Below, in pieces: positions 51,984 to 60,416 of a stretch of DNA of 64,000 nt. Positions within the stretch are counted from its first letter, which is position 1. Each line of letters begins with the position of its first letter. The position numbers and the translations under genes were made by a program. The notes beneath the pieces were generated by a model. The model searched no databases. It had not been told where the DNA came from and saw only the letters and a list, made by a program, of their open reading frames with translations. The DNA comes from Aquisphaera giovannonii (GTDB lineage: Bacteria > Planctomycetota > Planctomycetia > Isosphaerales > Isosphaeraceae), in the NCBI RefSeq assembly GCF_008087625.1, contig NZ_CP042997.1, positions 992,001-1,056,000 of the forward strand, read 5' to 3'.

Positions 51984-52980
51984 GGGAAAGCTGGGTGGCC
52001 CCTTTGCGCTCGGGAAAGCTGGGTGGCCCCTTTGCGCTTCTTTGCCCTTCCTTCTTCCCTTCCTAAAGCTGGGTGGCCCCTTTGCCCTTCCTAAAGCTGG
52101 GTGGCCCCTTTGCCCTTCCTTCTTCCCTTCCTAAAGCTGGGTGGCCCCTTTGCCCTCTAAAGCTGGGTGGCCCCTTTGCCCCCTTCTTCCCTAAAGCTGG
52201 GTGGCCCCTTTGCCCTTCCTAAAGCTGGGTGGCCCCTTTGCCCTTCCCTAAAGCTGGGTGGCCCCTTTGCCCTTCCTAAAGCTGGGTGGCCCCTTTGCCC
52301 TTCCTTCTTCCCTTCCTAAAGCTGGGTGGCCCCTTTGCCCTCTAAAGCTGGGTGGCCCCTTTGCCCCCTTCTTCCCTAAAGCTGGGTGGCCCCTTTGCCC
52401 TTCCTAAAGCTGGGTGGCCCCTTTGCCCTTCCTAAAGCTGGGTGGCCCCTTTGCCCTTCCTAAAGCTGGGTGGCCCCTTTGCCCTTCTTCCTCTAAAGCT
52501 GGGTGGCCCCTTTGCCCGGGTGGCCCCTTTGCCCTTCCTTCCTAAAGCTGGGTGGCCCCTTTGCCCCCCCTAAAGCTGGGTGGCCCCTTTGCCCCCTAGA
52601 GCTGGGTGGCCCCTTTGCCCGCTCCCCCCTTCTTCCCTAAAGCTGGGTGGCCCCTTTGCCCTTCCTAAAGCTGGGTGGCCCCTTTGCCCTTCCCTAAAGC
52701 TGGGTGGCCCCTTTGCCCTTCCTAAAGCTGGGTGGCCCCTTTGCCCTTCTTCCTCTAAAGCTGGGTGGCCCCTTTGCCCGGGTGGCCCCTTTGCCCTTCC
52801 TTCCTAAAGCTGGGTGGCCCCTTTGCCCCCCCTAAAGCTGGGTGGCCCCTTTGCCCCTAAAGCTGGGTGGCCCCTTTGCCCCCTAGAGCTGGGTGGCCCC
52901 TTTGCCCGCTCTAGAGCTGGGTGGCCCCTTTGCCCGCTGCCCCTTTGCCCGGCCCCTTTGCCCGGGTGGCCCCTTTGCCC
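51984..52980 (+). repeat. Repeat array 2: about 30 copies of AGCTGGGTGGCCCC units
   Basis: The unit is AAAGCTGGGTGGCCCCTTTG followed by CCC and a pyrimidine spacer (TTCCT, TCT, TTCCTTCTTCCCTTCCT and others); unit length is 21-40 bp. The first two copies carry GCGC instead of GCCC. Blocks of several units are themselves duplicated: 52131-52250 recurs at 52315-52430, and 52484-52575 recurs at 52746-52835, showing growth by segmental duplication. The core is inverted relative to array 1 across the RAYT gene. Confidence 0.92.
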
Positions 52981-52997
52981 TTCCTTTGCCCTTCCTA

Positions 52998-53345
52998 GGT
53001 GGCCCCTTTCTTCCCTCTGGGTGGCCCCTTTCTTCCCCTGGGTGGCCCCTTTCTTCCCCCCTGGGTGGCCCCTTTCTTCCCCCCCTGGGTGGCCCCTTTC
53101 TTCCCCCTTTCTTCCCCCCTGGGTGGCCCCTTTCTTCCCCCTGGGTGGCCCCTTTCTTCCCCTGGGTGGCCCCTTTCTTCCCCCTTTCTTCCCCCCTGGG
53201 TGGCCCCTTTCTTCCCCCCTGGGTGGCCCCTTTCTTCCCCCTGGGTGGCCCCTTTCTTCCCCTGGGTGGCCCCTTTCTTCCCCCTCCTTTCTTCCCCTGG
53301 GTGGCCCCTTTCTTCCCCCTTTCTGGGTGGCCCCTTTCTTCCCCC
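52998..53345 (+). repeat. Sub-array 3: about 14 copies of a CTGGGTGGCCCCTTTCTTCC unit
   Basis: Immediately after array 2 the unit changes to a 20-22 bp form. It keeps GGGTGGCCCCTTT but has lost AAAG before it and has TCTTCCCC after it. The copies are almost perfectly regular, apart from four insertions of a CTTTCTTCCCC piece. It ends at 53345 next to the toxin-antitoxin operon. Confidence 0.9.
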
Positions 53346-53405
53346 TTTCTCGTGCCGTCAGACGAGCCACGTTTCCGATCGGGAGCCTTCGCCCGCTTGG
53401 TGACC

Positions 53406-53765
53406 TCAGGCCTGGGGCTCGGTGCCCGCCTGGATGCGACTCGTCCAGATCTCGGGGAAGGCCATGATGTCGTCCAGGTAGCGGGCGGCGATGGCGGGGA
53501 CCGGGCGAAGTCCCTGCTCCCAGGAGCGAATCGTTTTCACGCTCACGCCGAGAAACCGTGCAAGCAGCGGCTGGCTGGCACCGAGCTTTTTCCGGACGCT
53601 CTTGACGTCCGCGGGCGTATACGCCCGGGGAGAGAGGTTGAGCTTGACCGTCCGGACCGTGAATCGCTTGTCCAGCGGCTCCCCCGCCTCCAAGGCCTCG
53701 GCAAGCTCGGTCAGCCCGGCGATGAGTTGATCCCCGAAGTTCGATCCCTCGGCTCGCTTCTTCAC
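53406..53765 (-). CDS. HigA-like helix-turn-helix antitoxin
   Basis: A 119-residue protein. The helix-turn-helix is VRKKLGASQPLLARFLG then VKTIRSWEQG, typical of the HigA/NadS group. The preceding segment (LSPRAYTPADVKSVRK) is also family-like. Its ATG overlaps the stop of the toxin gene by 4 bp (ATGA), so the two are translationally coupled with the toxin first, as in higBA. It should neutralise the toxin and repress the promoter at 54217-54245. A fragment of a related antitoxin lies at 47203-47275. Confidence 0.88.
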   Translation of the reverse strand: MKKRAEGSNFGDQLIAGLTELAEALEAGEPLDKRFTVRTVKLNLSPRAYTPADVKSVRKKLGASQPLLARFLGVSVKTIRSWEQGLRPVPAIAARYLDDIMAFPEIWTSRIQAGTEPQA

Positions 53766-54175
53766 TTCCGATCCTCCATCACCTCGAGGCTAGATTTGAT
53801 CCGGATGACCAGCCCTGCGAGTGCGTTCCGCTGAGCTTTCGTCAAGTTCGCCTTCTCGGTCTTGGATAGCACTCCGAGGAGGAAGACGAGCTGGTGCTCG
53901 ATCGCGTAGAGGTAGAAGACGCGGTATGCACCGCTCTTGCCACGGCCCGATCCCGGGGGATTGAACCGTATCTTCCTGATCCCGTTCGTCCCGGCCACGA
54001 CGAGGCCCGCCGAAGGCTGTGCGAGGATGGACAACTGCAGAACATACCTGTCGGCGTCCGTAAGGCCCAACTGCTCCCACTGACTCGTGAACGCCCCTAT
54101 CTCGATGAACGTCGCGAGTGGCCCCGGAGTCAGTCGATACGAACGGATGACCTTCAGATGATCGTCCGAGAACAT
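53762..54175 (-). CDS. RelE/HigB-like toxin
   Basis: A 137-residue protein. The C-terminal 90 residues follow the RelE/ParE fold (LAQPSAGLVVAGTNGIRKIR, then GKSGAYRVFYLYAIEHQLVF, LLGVLSKTEKANL). The conserved basic residues Arg-Lys-Ile-Arg and the G(K)xGA(Y)R strand form the mRNA-cutting face in HigB relatives. It is the first gene of the operon, directly followed by its antitoxin with a 4-bp overlap. The pair lies between repeat sub-array 3 and a two-component system. Confidence 0.87.
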   Translation of the reverse strand: MFSDDHLKVIRSYRLTPGPLATFIEIGAFTSQWEQLGLTDADRYVLQLSILAQPSAGLVVAGTNGIRKIRFNPPGSGRGKSGAYRVFYLYAIEHQLVFLLGVLSKTEKANLTKAQRNALAGLVIRIKSSLEVMEDRK

Positions 54176-54216
54176 CGCCGATCCCCGTGGCAGCCTCGAT
54201 TACCCTCAGTCACCGA

Positions 54217-54245
54217 AGCATACTACGCTGGGGTACTGTGGTCAA
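54217..54245 (-). promoter_or_regulatory. Sigma-70-like promoter of the toxin-antitoxin operon
   Basis: On the minus strand TTGACC (54245-54240) and TATGCT (54222-54217) are spaced by 17 bases, about 42 bases before the toxin ATG. It is the best promoter match seen in the window. Confidence 0.65.
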
Positions 54246-54371
54246 CGCAATGGGACTCGTCGAGGCCATGTCCGTGGCAGCTCCGGATCCCGTCGGCGTG
54301 CCGGTTTGCCGCCTCGCTGGGCGGGATCTCCTTTCGGGTCGATGGATTCGGCTGCTGCATCGTCCATCGGC

Positions 54372-55043
54372 CTACTCGTTCTCGAGGACCCACTGGGTGG
54401 CGTAGTGGGTCAGCCGGGTGCCGTCGGGGAGGCCGAGCTTCTGGCGGATGCGGTCGCGGTAGGTCTCCACGGTCTTGACGCTGAGGTGGAGCTGCTCGGC
54501 GATCTCCGCGGTGCGCCGGCCCTGGCCGATGAGGCGGAGGACCTCGAGCTCGCGGTCGGCCAGGGAGTCCAGGGGGGAGCGGGCGACCTCCAGGCCGCCG
54601 GGGCCGACGGAACGCATGAGCATGCGCTGGGCCATCGCCTCGCTCAGCCAGACCTCGCCCCGGCGGGCGCGGCGGATCGCCTCGACGATGACGTCGGTGG
54701 CCTGGTCCTTGTTGACGTATCCCAGGGCCCCGGCGCGCAGGGCCCGCTCGGCGTAGAGGGCCTCGGGGTGCATCGACCAGACGACGATGCGGACGGCGTC
54801 GTTGCGGTCCCGGATGCGCTTGATGAGGTCGATGCCGTTGCCGGTCCTCAGCGAGATGTCCACGACCGCCACGTCCGGCTTCGCCTCCTCGAGCAGGCGG
54901 AGGGCCTCGGTCGTGTCGTCGGCCTCGCCGCAGACCGTCAGGTCCGACTGCCGGCCGATGCGGAGGGCCAGCGCCTCGCGCACGGCCGGGTGGTCGTCGA
55001 CGATCAGCACCCGGCCCCGATGGGCGGCCTTGCGCTCAGACAT
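54372..55043 (-). CDS. NarL/FixJ-type response regulator (LuxR HTH)
   Basis: A 223-residue regulator. The receiver has VLIVDDHPAVREAL (acidic pocket), the phospho-Asp in VAVVDISLRTGNG, and Lys in YVNKDQA. The C-terminal LuxR-type helix-turn-helix is LADRELEVLRLIGQGRRTAE then IAEQLHLSVKTVETYRDRI. Its start overlaps the histidine kinase stop by 8 bp, so kinase and regulator form one coupled two-component system. Target genes are not identifiable. It has no accessory domain. Confidence 0.93.
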   Translation of the reverse strand: MSERKAAHRGRVLIVDDHPAVREALALRIGRQSDLTVCGEADDTTEALRLLEEAKPDVAVVDISLRTGNGIDLIKRIRDRNDAVRIVVWSMHPEALYAERALRAGALGYVNKDQATDVIVEAIRRARRGEVWLSEAMAQRMLMRSVGPGGLEVARSPLDSLADRELEVLRLIGQGRRTAEIAEQLHLSVKTVETYRDRIRQKLGLPDGTRLTHYATQWVLENE

Positions 55044-57807
55044 CGGGCTTCCTCCCCAGGTCGCAGGTCACGATCGTCCCGCTCGGGCTCGCGTCCTCGA
55101 ACGACAGCCGGGCGCCGATGATGGCGGCGCGATTCTGCATGATCCTCAGGCCCAGGCCGGCGCCGTCCTCGCGGAGGATCGGCATGCCGACGCCGTCGTC
55201 GGCCACCCGCAGGGTCAGCCCTCCCCCGTCGGTCAGCGTGATCCGGATGGAGCCGGCGCGGGCGTGCTTCAGTGCGTTGTGGACCGCCTCCTGGGCGATC
55301 AGGTAGAGGTGGGTCGCGGTCAGGTTGTCGGCCACGAGGACCGGCTCGTCGCACTCGAAGACGCAGCTCGACTCCCCGTCGCGACGGGTCCGCTCCGCGA
55401 GGTCCTCCAGCGCCGCCATCAGCCCCTCGCGGAAGATGGGGACGGGGAGGAGCCCCCGGATCACGGCGCGCATCTGCCGCTGGCACCGGCGGAGCCCCGC
55501 GACAAGGCGATCGGCCAGCAGGCCGTTGCCCGCGGGGTCGCCCTGCAGGGCCTCGGCCAGGTCGGCGGCCAGGATGTTGAGCGCGGTCAGCTCCTGCGCC
55601 GCCGTGTCGTGCAGGTCCTGGCCGATCCTGCGCTGCTCCTGGGAGGCGGCCTCGACCACCTCGCGCTCCAGCTCCCTCCTCCGGGTGAGGTCGTGGATGA
55701 ACCCGGTGAACAGGCCCTTGTGATCGATCTCTCCCACCGTCAGCTCGATCGGGAAGGTGGTCCCGTCCTTGCGGAGGGCGGAGACCTCCCGGCCGATCCC
55801 GATGATCCGGCGATCGCCGGTCTCCCCGCAGCGGGCCAGGTACTCGTCGTGATGGTCGTCATATGGGACGGGCATCAGCATCCGGATGTTCCGGCCGACC
55901 AGCTCGGCGCCCTGGTAGCCGAAGAGGGCCTCGGTGGCGGGGTTGACGCTCTCGATGACGCCCCGGCGGTCGATGGTGATGATCGCGTCGGTGGCGGCGT
56001 TCAGGATCGCGGAGAGCCGCGCCTGGCGGTCGAGGAGCTCCTCCTCGGCCCGCCTCCGCTCGGTGACGTCCCGCACGATGGTCAGGAGGCAGTCCTGCCC
56101 GTCGACCTCGATCCGGTTGCACGAGAGGCTGGCGTGCCGCACCTCGCCGGACTTGCGGCGGATGTCGACGTCCAGGTTGAGGATGGCTCCCCCGCCTTCC
56201 CGCAGCAGGGCGACGGTCCGCCCGCGGTCGGCGGGGTCGGCGAACAGCCCGACCTCCAGCGAGGTCCGGCCGAGGGCCTCGTCGGGCCGGAAGCCGAAGA
56301 GCCTCTCCCAGGCCGGGTTGACCTCCAGGAGGAGGTCGTCGGCCAGGCGGCTGATGCTCAGGGCGTCGGGGCTGATCCGGAACGCGGCGGCGAATCGCGC
56401 CCGGGAGGCCAGCAGCTCCGCCTCGGCCTTCTTGCGGGCCGTGACGTCGCTCGCCGCGCCGAACCATTCCAGGACGTCGCCGTGGGCGTCCACGATCGGG
56501 ACCGCCCGCGACAGCACCCATCCCCGGGCCCCGTCGGGCCGCTTCACCCGGTGCTCCAGCTCGTAGACGCCCCTGGTCCGCATCGCCTTATCGATCGCCG
56601 CGAGGACCCGCGGCTGCTCCTCGGGATCGACGTAGGCGTCGAGCCAGTCCCGGGTGGGGGTCGGCGTCTCGGGGATGAAGCCGCGCCCGTCGACCTGCCG
56701 CAACTCCGCCCAGTCGGGGCTCATGCGAAAGACCGCGTAGGAGGTCGCGTCCACCAGCGCGGAGAGTCGTCCCTGGCTCTCCCGCAGCGCGGCCTCGGCC
56801 CCCTTGCGATCGGTGATCTCCGCGACCACGCCGACCAGTCGAGGCTCCCCGCCGGCGGCATCCCGGCCGGGGCCGGCCCGGGCGTTGAGCCACCGGATGG
56901 CCCCGTCGACGCCGACGATCCGGAATTCGTGTTCGAACGGGAGCCCCTCTTTGGCCCGGGCCTCGGCCACCCTCCTCCGCAGGGCATCGCGGTCGCCGGG
57001 GTGGACCCACCGGAAGAGGTCTCCCCGGGCCCCCCCCGGCGCGTCGGCCGGCACGCCGGCGACCGCGAAGACCTCCGGCGACCAGCTCACGGGGCCGGCG
57101 GGGATGGCGCACTCCCAGATCCCGAACCGGCCGATGGCGAACGCCCGCCTCAGCCGCTCCAGGTCCGCGCGCACGGCCGCGTCGGCCCGGCAACGCTCGC
57201 GGAACCCGGCGGCCAGGCGGGCGGCGAGCTCGAGGCAACCCGGGGCCGCTCCCCGCGGGCGGCCCGGCGAGCGGAAGAAGACGGACAGCGCCCCCAGAGG
57301 GCGGCCCTCCCGGCCGAGCATCGGCGCGCATCGCATCGCGCGGCATCCGGAGGCCCGGACGATCGGCCAGCCTTCGGCCAGGGCGGGGTCGGCCTCGACG
57401 TCCTCGATCGCGGTGCAACCGCCTGCCCGCAGCGCCCTGGCGGCCGGCGACTCCTCCCCGGCCGGCACCTCGAGGAGATGGCCCGGGATGTCCCCCGCGT
57501 ATCCCCGCCGGGCTGCCGCGACCAGCATGCCCCGCGGCTCGTCCAGGACGTGCACGGCCCCCCGGTCGGCGGCGACCATCTCCATCGCGGCGGAGAGGAT
57601 CTCGGCGAGCCCCTCCCGCTCGTCCACGATGCCCCAGAGCCGCGAGCTCGCGGCAGCCAGCCGCTCCAGGGCGGCGCCTTTGCCAGCCATCCGGCATGCC
57701 CTCGCGCGGGGCGGCTCCCCGGCGGCGCCGGCCGGCGAATCCCGGCCGGCATGCGGGCCCGGCCCGCACGCCGCCTCGACCCGATGGAACCGCACATCCC
57801 CGTTCAT
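55036..57807 (-). CDS. Sensor histidine kinase with GAF, four PAS domains and HisKA_3
   Basis: Up to 923 residues; a Met at residue 40 (57690) is also possible. In order: GAF (about 45-205), PAS1 (about 210-335), PAS2 (345-470), PAS3 (475-595), PAS4 (600-715), HisKA_3 dimerisation with the phospho-His in QRRIGQDLHDTAAQEL, and a HATPase (AQEAVHNALKHARAG, DDGVGM). PAS4 strongly resembles the haem PAS of FixL: NIRMLMPVPYDDHHDEYLAR, with His at about 652 in the proximal-ligand position, and RRIIGIGREV, retaining the Arg that contacts bound oxygen. No membrane helices are seen, so it is a cytoplasmic sensor, perhaps of oxygen. Confidence 0.9.
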   Translation of the reverse strand: MNGDVRFHRVEAACGPGPHAGRDSPAGAAGEPPRARACRMAGKGAALERLAAASSRLWGIVDEREGLAEILSAAMEMVAADRGAVHVLDEPRGMLVAAARRGYAGDIPGHLLEVPAGEESPAARALRAGGCTAIEDVEADPALAEGWPIVRASGCRAMRCAPMLGREGRPLGALSVFFRSPGRPRGAAPGCLELAARLAAGFRERCRADAAVRADLERLRRAFAIGRFGIWECAIPAGPVSWSPEVFAVAGVPADAPGGARGDLFRWVHPGDRDALRRRVAEARAKEGLPFEHEFRIVGVDGAIRWLNARAGPGRDAAGGEPRLVGVVAEITDRKGAEAALRESQGRLSALVDATSYAVFRMSPDWAELRQVDGRGFIPETPTPTRDWLDAYVDPEEQPRVLAAIDKAMRTRGVYELEHRVKRPDGARGWVLSRAVPIVDAHGDVLEWFGAASDVTARKKAEAELLASRARFAAAFRISPDALSISRLADDLLLEVNPAWERLFGFRPDEALGRTSLEVGLFADPADRGRTVALLREGGGAILNLDVDIRRKSGEVRHASLSCNRIEVDGQDCLLTIVRDVTERRRAEEELLDRQARLSAILNAATDAIITIDRRGVIESVNPATEALFGYQGAELVGRNIRMLMPVPYDDHHDEYLARCGETGDRRIIGIGREVSALRKDGTTFPIELTVGEIDHKGLFTGFIHDLTRRRELEREVVEAASQEQRRIGQDLHDTAAQELTALNILAADLAEALQGDPAGNGLLADRLVAGLRRCQRQMRAVIRGLLPVPIFREGLMAALEDLAERTRRDGESSCVFECDEPVLVADNLTATHLYLIAQEAVHNALKHARAGSIRITLTDGGGLTLRVADDGVGMPILREDGAGLGLRIMQNRAAIIGARLSFEDASPSGTIVTCDLGRKPDV

Positions 57808-58172
57808 CTTATAGACACGCCGCTGGCTTGCTCAGTGGGTGGAAGTCCGCCGGCGCGCGTGGGGGCTTCCCCGACGGGCCCCCAACCGACTGCGGGCAGG
57901 GCCGCGACGCGCCCCTCCCGCCCGGGATCGCTCCCGCGGGTGAGGTTATTATACGTTAAATCTCGACATTTCTTCGATATGTGGGGCATTTCCCTACTGT
58001 CGCTGTCCCACCAGCCCGACTTTGAGGAGACCGTCGCGGGTTGATATCGTTCGAAAATCCCGGGTCGCGGTGGACTCCAATGCGAGGATTGCCGCTCGAT
58101 CCGGCCCGCCCGAGTGGAAAACCGACCCCTGACCGTCACACTTCGTCCCCATGCTCGACCGAGGATTCCGTG
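57808..58172. other. Intergenic region between divergent genes
   Basis: 365 bases between the histidine kinase and the HPr-like gene. The middle (57945-57985) is AT-rich and probably contains the divergent promoters; no clear boxes or repeats were recognised. Confidence 0.4.
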
Positions 58173-58508
58173 ATGATTGACCTGGAACGACGCCCCCCCA
58201 TTGTCTTCGTCGAACCGCGGACGAGCTTGATCAGGCTCGCCCGCGTGGACGAGAGCCTGGGGCTCCACCTCCGCGTGGCCGCGAGGTTCGCCGCCATGGC
58301 CCGCCGCTTCGCCGCCGAGGTGCGGGTCCGGCTCGACGGCGCCGAGGCCGACGGGAAGAGCGTCCTGGACTTGATGTGCCTCGGGGCCGCGTGCGGTGCC
58401 GTGCTCGAGCTGGAGGCCCGGGGCGAAGACGCGGAGGCGGCGCTGGCCGCCTTATCCGCCCAGCTCGTCGCGCCTCCCGCGGAGGCCGATGGTCGGCCGA
58501 CGGACTGA
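58173..58508 (+). CDS. HPr-family phosphocarrier-like protein
   Basis: Start chosen at MIDLERRPPIVFVEPR (GAGG upstream), 111 residues. The HPr pattern is visible. LGLHLRVAARFAAMARRF corresponds to the active-site stretch GLHARPA, keeping the phosphorylatable His and the following Arg but changing the Pro. DGKSVLDLMCLGAACG corresponds to the regulatory-serine helix GKSILGLM and keeps the Ser. The N-terminal 25 residues are extra. No enzyme I or sugar permease gene is near, so a regulatory role is more likely than sugar uptake. That is inference from context. Confidence 0.75.
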   Translation: MIDLERRPPIVFVEPRTSLIRLARVDESLGLHLRVAARFAAMARRFAAEVRVRLDGAEADGKSVLDLMCLGAACGAVLELEARGEDAEAALAALSAQLVAPPAEADGRPTD

Positions 58509-58828
58509 AGGGGCGATCCCGCCTGGCCTCGGGGCGGGGCCCCGGGCCGGTCCTCCCGGATGCGGGCCGCGAGGCGACGCGAGGCACGCAGGGCCTCGCG
58601 GCGGACGGCCCCGGGGCGTCGAGGAGTGGGCGGAGGCGAGGTCCTCAGGTCGCGCGAGGATGCGGAGCGACGGCGACGGCCGCCCCGGGCGCATCGCCCG
58701 GCTGACCGGACCGCCTCCGCCGCAGGACGCCGAACCCGGTTCGTTCCGGGGCCCGGCGCGAGGGGCGAGGAGGGCCCCGGGTCGATCTCCGTCCGACCAT
58801 GGGCGTTCTCCTACGATAAGGAAAGCCG
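58509..58828. other. Intergenic region, nothing recognised
   Basis: 320 bases of GC-rich DNA between the HPr-like gene and the next small gene. No repeat, RNA or motif was seen. Confidence 0.4.
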
Positions 58829-59116
58829 ATGACCTTCCCGTCCCGCGATTGCACGATCCACCTCCCCGCGGCCGGCACGCTCATGACCGAGTGCCCGGGG
58901 CTGTCGGAGCCCTCGATCCGCGCGATCTCGAGCTCCTACTCCCAGCTGATCGAGGCGGTCCGGTGCAGCCGCCTCGAGGCGTCGCTCGTCCGATCGCGGC
59001 TGTACGAGATCCTCGAGCACATCGAGTCCTACGTCCCCGACGAGCTCGGGGCCCGCAGGAGGTGGATGTCGGTCAGGACGGAGATCATCGCGAAGCTGCT
59101 GGCTCATGACGAATGA
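58829..59116 (+). CDS. Small hypothetical protein
   Basis: A 95-residue protein, ATG preceded by a GATAAGGAAAG sequence. It begins MTFPSRDCTIHLPAAGTL and is then helical (AISSSYSQLIEAVRCSRLEA, RSRLYEILEHIESYV). Moderate acidity, no signal peptide or membrane helix, and a plausible codon pattern. It may form a small helical bundle. No family recognised; coding status is likely but not certain. Confidence 0.5.
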   Translation: MTFPSRDCTIHLPAAGTLMTECPGLSEPSIRAISSSYSQLIEAVRCSRLEASLVRSRLYEILEHIESYVPDELGARRRWMSVRTEIIAKLLAHDE

Positions 59117-59363
59117 CCGGCGAGGGACGGGCCGCGAAGACGCGGCCGAGGTCGACATGGCCCCTCCCTCTGCGACGGCCGCTCGATCCGGCCCGGCCGA
59201 CGACTGCAACGTCGCGGCGATCCCCTCCCCCGAGTGAAGCTCCCCGGCCGTCCGCGTCGATCCGCGACCCCAGCCCCGTCGTGTTCCCGGTCCTCCGCCG
59301 GAGGGCTAGAATGGCGGGGGACATCCCGCCGTGCGGGAATCCCGGTGGCGGAGGGCGAAGGCC

Positions 59364-60392
59364 ATGCGTGCGATGGTCCTCGAGGAGATGGCCCCGGTCG
59401 CGGAAGGCTCGACACCCCTGGCGGCACGGGAGCGGCCCGTCCCGCGGCCGGGGCCCGGCGAGGTGCTCATCCGGGTCGCGGCCTGCGGGGTCTGCCACAC
59501 CGAGCTCGACGAGATCGAGGGGCGGACGCCGCCGCCGAGGCTGCCGGTCATCCCGGGCCACCAGGTCGTCGGTCGGGTCGAGGCGATCGGCCCCGGGGTG
59601 CAGGCGTCCCGCGTGGGGGACCGCGTCGGCGTCGCCTGGATCCACTCGGCCTGCGGCCGCTGCGACTTCTGCCGGGCCGGCGAGGAGAACCTCTGCGACG
59701 AGTTCCGGGCCACCGGCCGCGACGTGGACGGCGGCTATGCCGAGTTCGCGAAGGCGCCCGAGGCCTACGTCGCCCCGATCCCCGACAACCTCGGCGACGT
59801 CGAGGCCGCCCCCCTGCTCTGCGCCGGCGCGGTCGGCTATCGCTCGCTGCGGCTGGCGGGCATCGAGGACGGCCAGGGCCTGGGCCTCACCGGGTTCGGG
59901 GCGTCGGGCCACCTGGTCCTGCAACTGGTCCGGCACCGGTTCCCCGGCACGAAGGTCTGCGTGTTCGCCCGTTCGGAAGGCGAACGCGACTTCGCCCGGG
60001 AGCTCGGCGCGGCCTGGGCCGGGGACACGAGCGATCCTTGCCCCGAGAGTCTCCACGCGGTGATCGACACCACGCCCGCCTGGACGACCGTGGTGAAGGC
60101 GCTCGGGAACCTCCGGAAGGGCGGCCGCCTCGTAATCAACGCCATCCGCAAGGAGGACCGCGACCGCGACGCCCTGGCGACGATCGACTACGCCCGCGAC
60201 CTCTGGCTGGAGAAGGAGATCAAGAGCGTGGCGAACGTCACCATGCGCGACGTCCGCGAGTTCCTCCGGATCGCCGGCGAGATCCCCCTGAGACCTCACG
60301 TGCAGGAGTACCCGCTCGCCGACGCCAACCGGGCGCTCGTCGAGCTGAAGCGGGGCGGCATCCGCGGCGGCAAGGTTCTGACGATGGCCTGA
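59364..60392 (+). CDS. Zinc-dependent alcohol dehydrogenase (MDR family)
   Basis: Start chosen at MRAMVLEEMAPVAEGST, 342 residues. The catalytic zinc site CGVCHTELDEIEG, then GHQVVGRVEAIGPGV, is complete. The structural zinc lobe has four cysteines (CGRCDFCRAGEENLC). The cofactor loop is GFGASGHLVLQLV, a variant (GxGxxG with Ala-Ser) typical of the AdhP-like subgroup annotated as zinc-binding alcohol dehydrogenase family. The enzyme interconverts alcohols and aldehydes with NAD(P). It is followed 24 bp later by a secreted protein gene and may be co-transcribed with it. Confidence 0.9.
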   Translation: MRAMVLEEMAPVAEGSTPLAARERPVPRPGPGEVLIRVAACGVCHTELDEIEGRTPPPRLPVIPGHQVVGRVEAIGPGVQASRVGDRVGVAWIHSACGRCDFCRAGEENLCDEFRATGRDVDGGYAEFAKAPEAYVAPIPDNLGDVEAAPLLCAGAVGYRSLRLAGIEDGQGLGLTGFGASGHLVLQLVRHRFPGTKVCVFARSEGERDFARELGAAWAGDTSDPCPESLHAVIDTTPAWTTVVKALGNLRKGGRLVINAIRKEDRDRDALATIDYARDLWLEKEIKSVANVTMRDVREFLRIAGEIPLRPHVQEYPLADANRALVELKRGGIRGGKVLTMA

Positions 60393-60416
60393 CGGGGCAG
60401 AAGATCGAGGTGAAGC

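Larger units (their letters stand above)
51888..53345. other. Region upstream of the RAYT gene, mostly repeat array 2 and sub-array 3
   Basis: Only the first 95 bases after the RAYT start are unique DNA; they should hold its promoter. The rest is repeats, described separately. Confidence 0.7.

Noticed and set aside
48267-52094. A 1275-codon plus-strand ORF through the IS630 remnant, array 1, and the RAYT antisense
   Set aside because: It exists only because the repeat unit has no stop codon in any frame and the DNA is very GC-rich; it changes identity where the real genes change and mixes antisense text. Overlapping ORFs in all other frames of the array are equally open.
49447-53345. CRISPR array interpretation of the repeat arrays
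   Set aside because: Spacers are not unique or of constant length; they are short G or pyrimidine runs, and no cas genes are near.
49447-53345. Coding of repeat proteins (GQTGPPSF, SWVAPFVP, KLGGPFALP type repeats)
   Set aside because: Unit length is not a multiple of three and varies, so no single peptide repeat is maintained; no ribosome site or plausible start.
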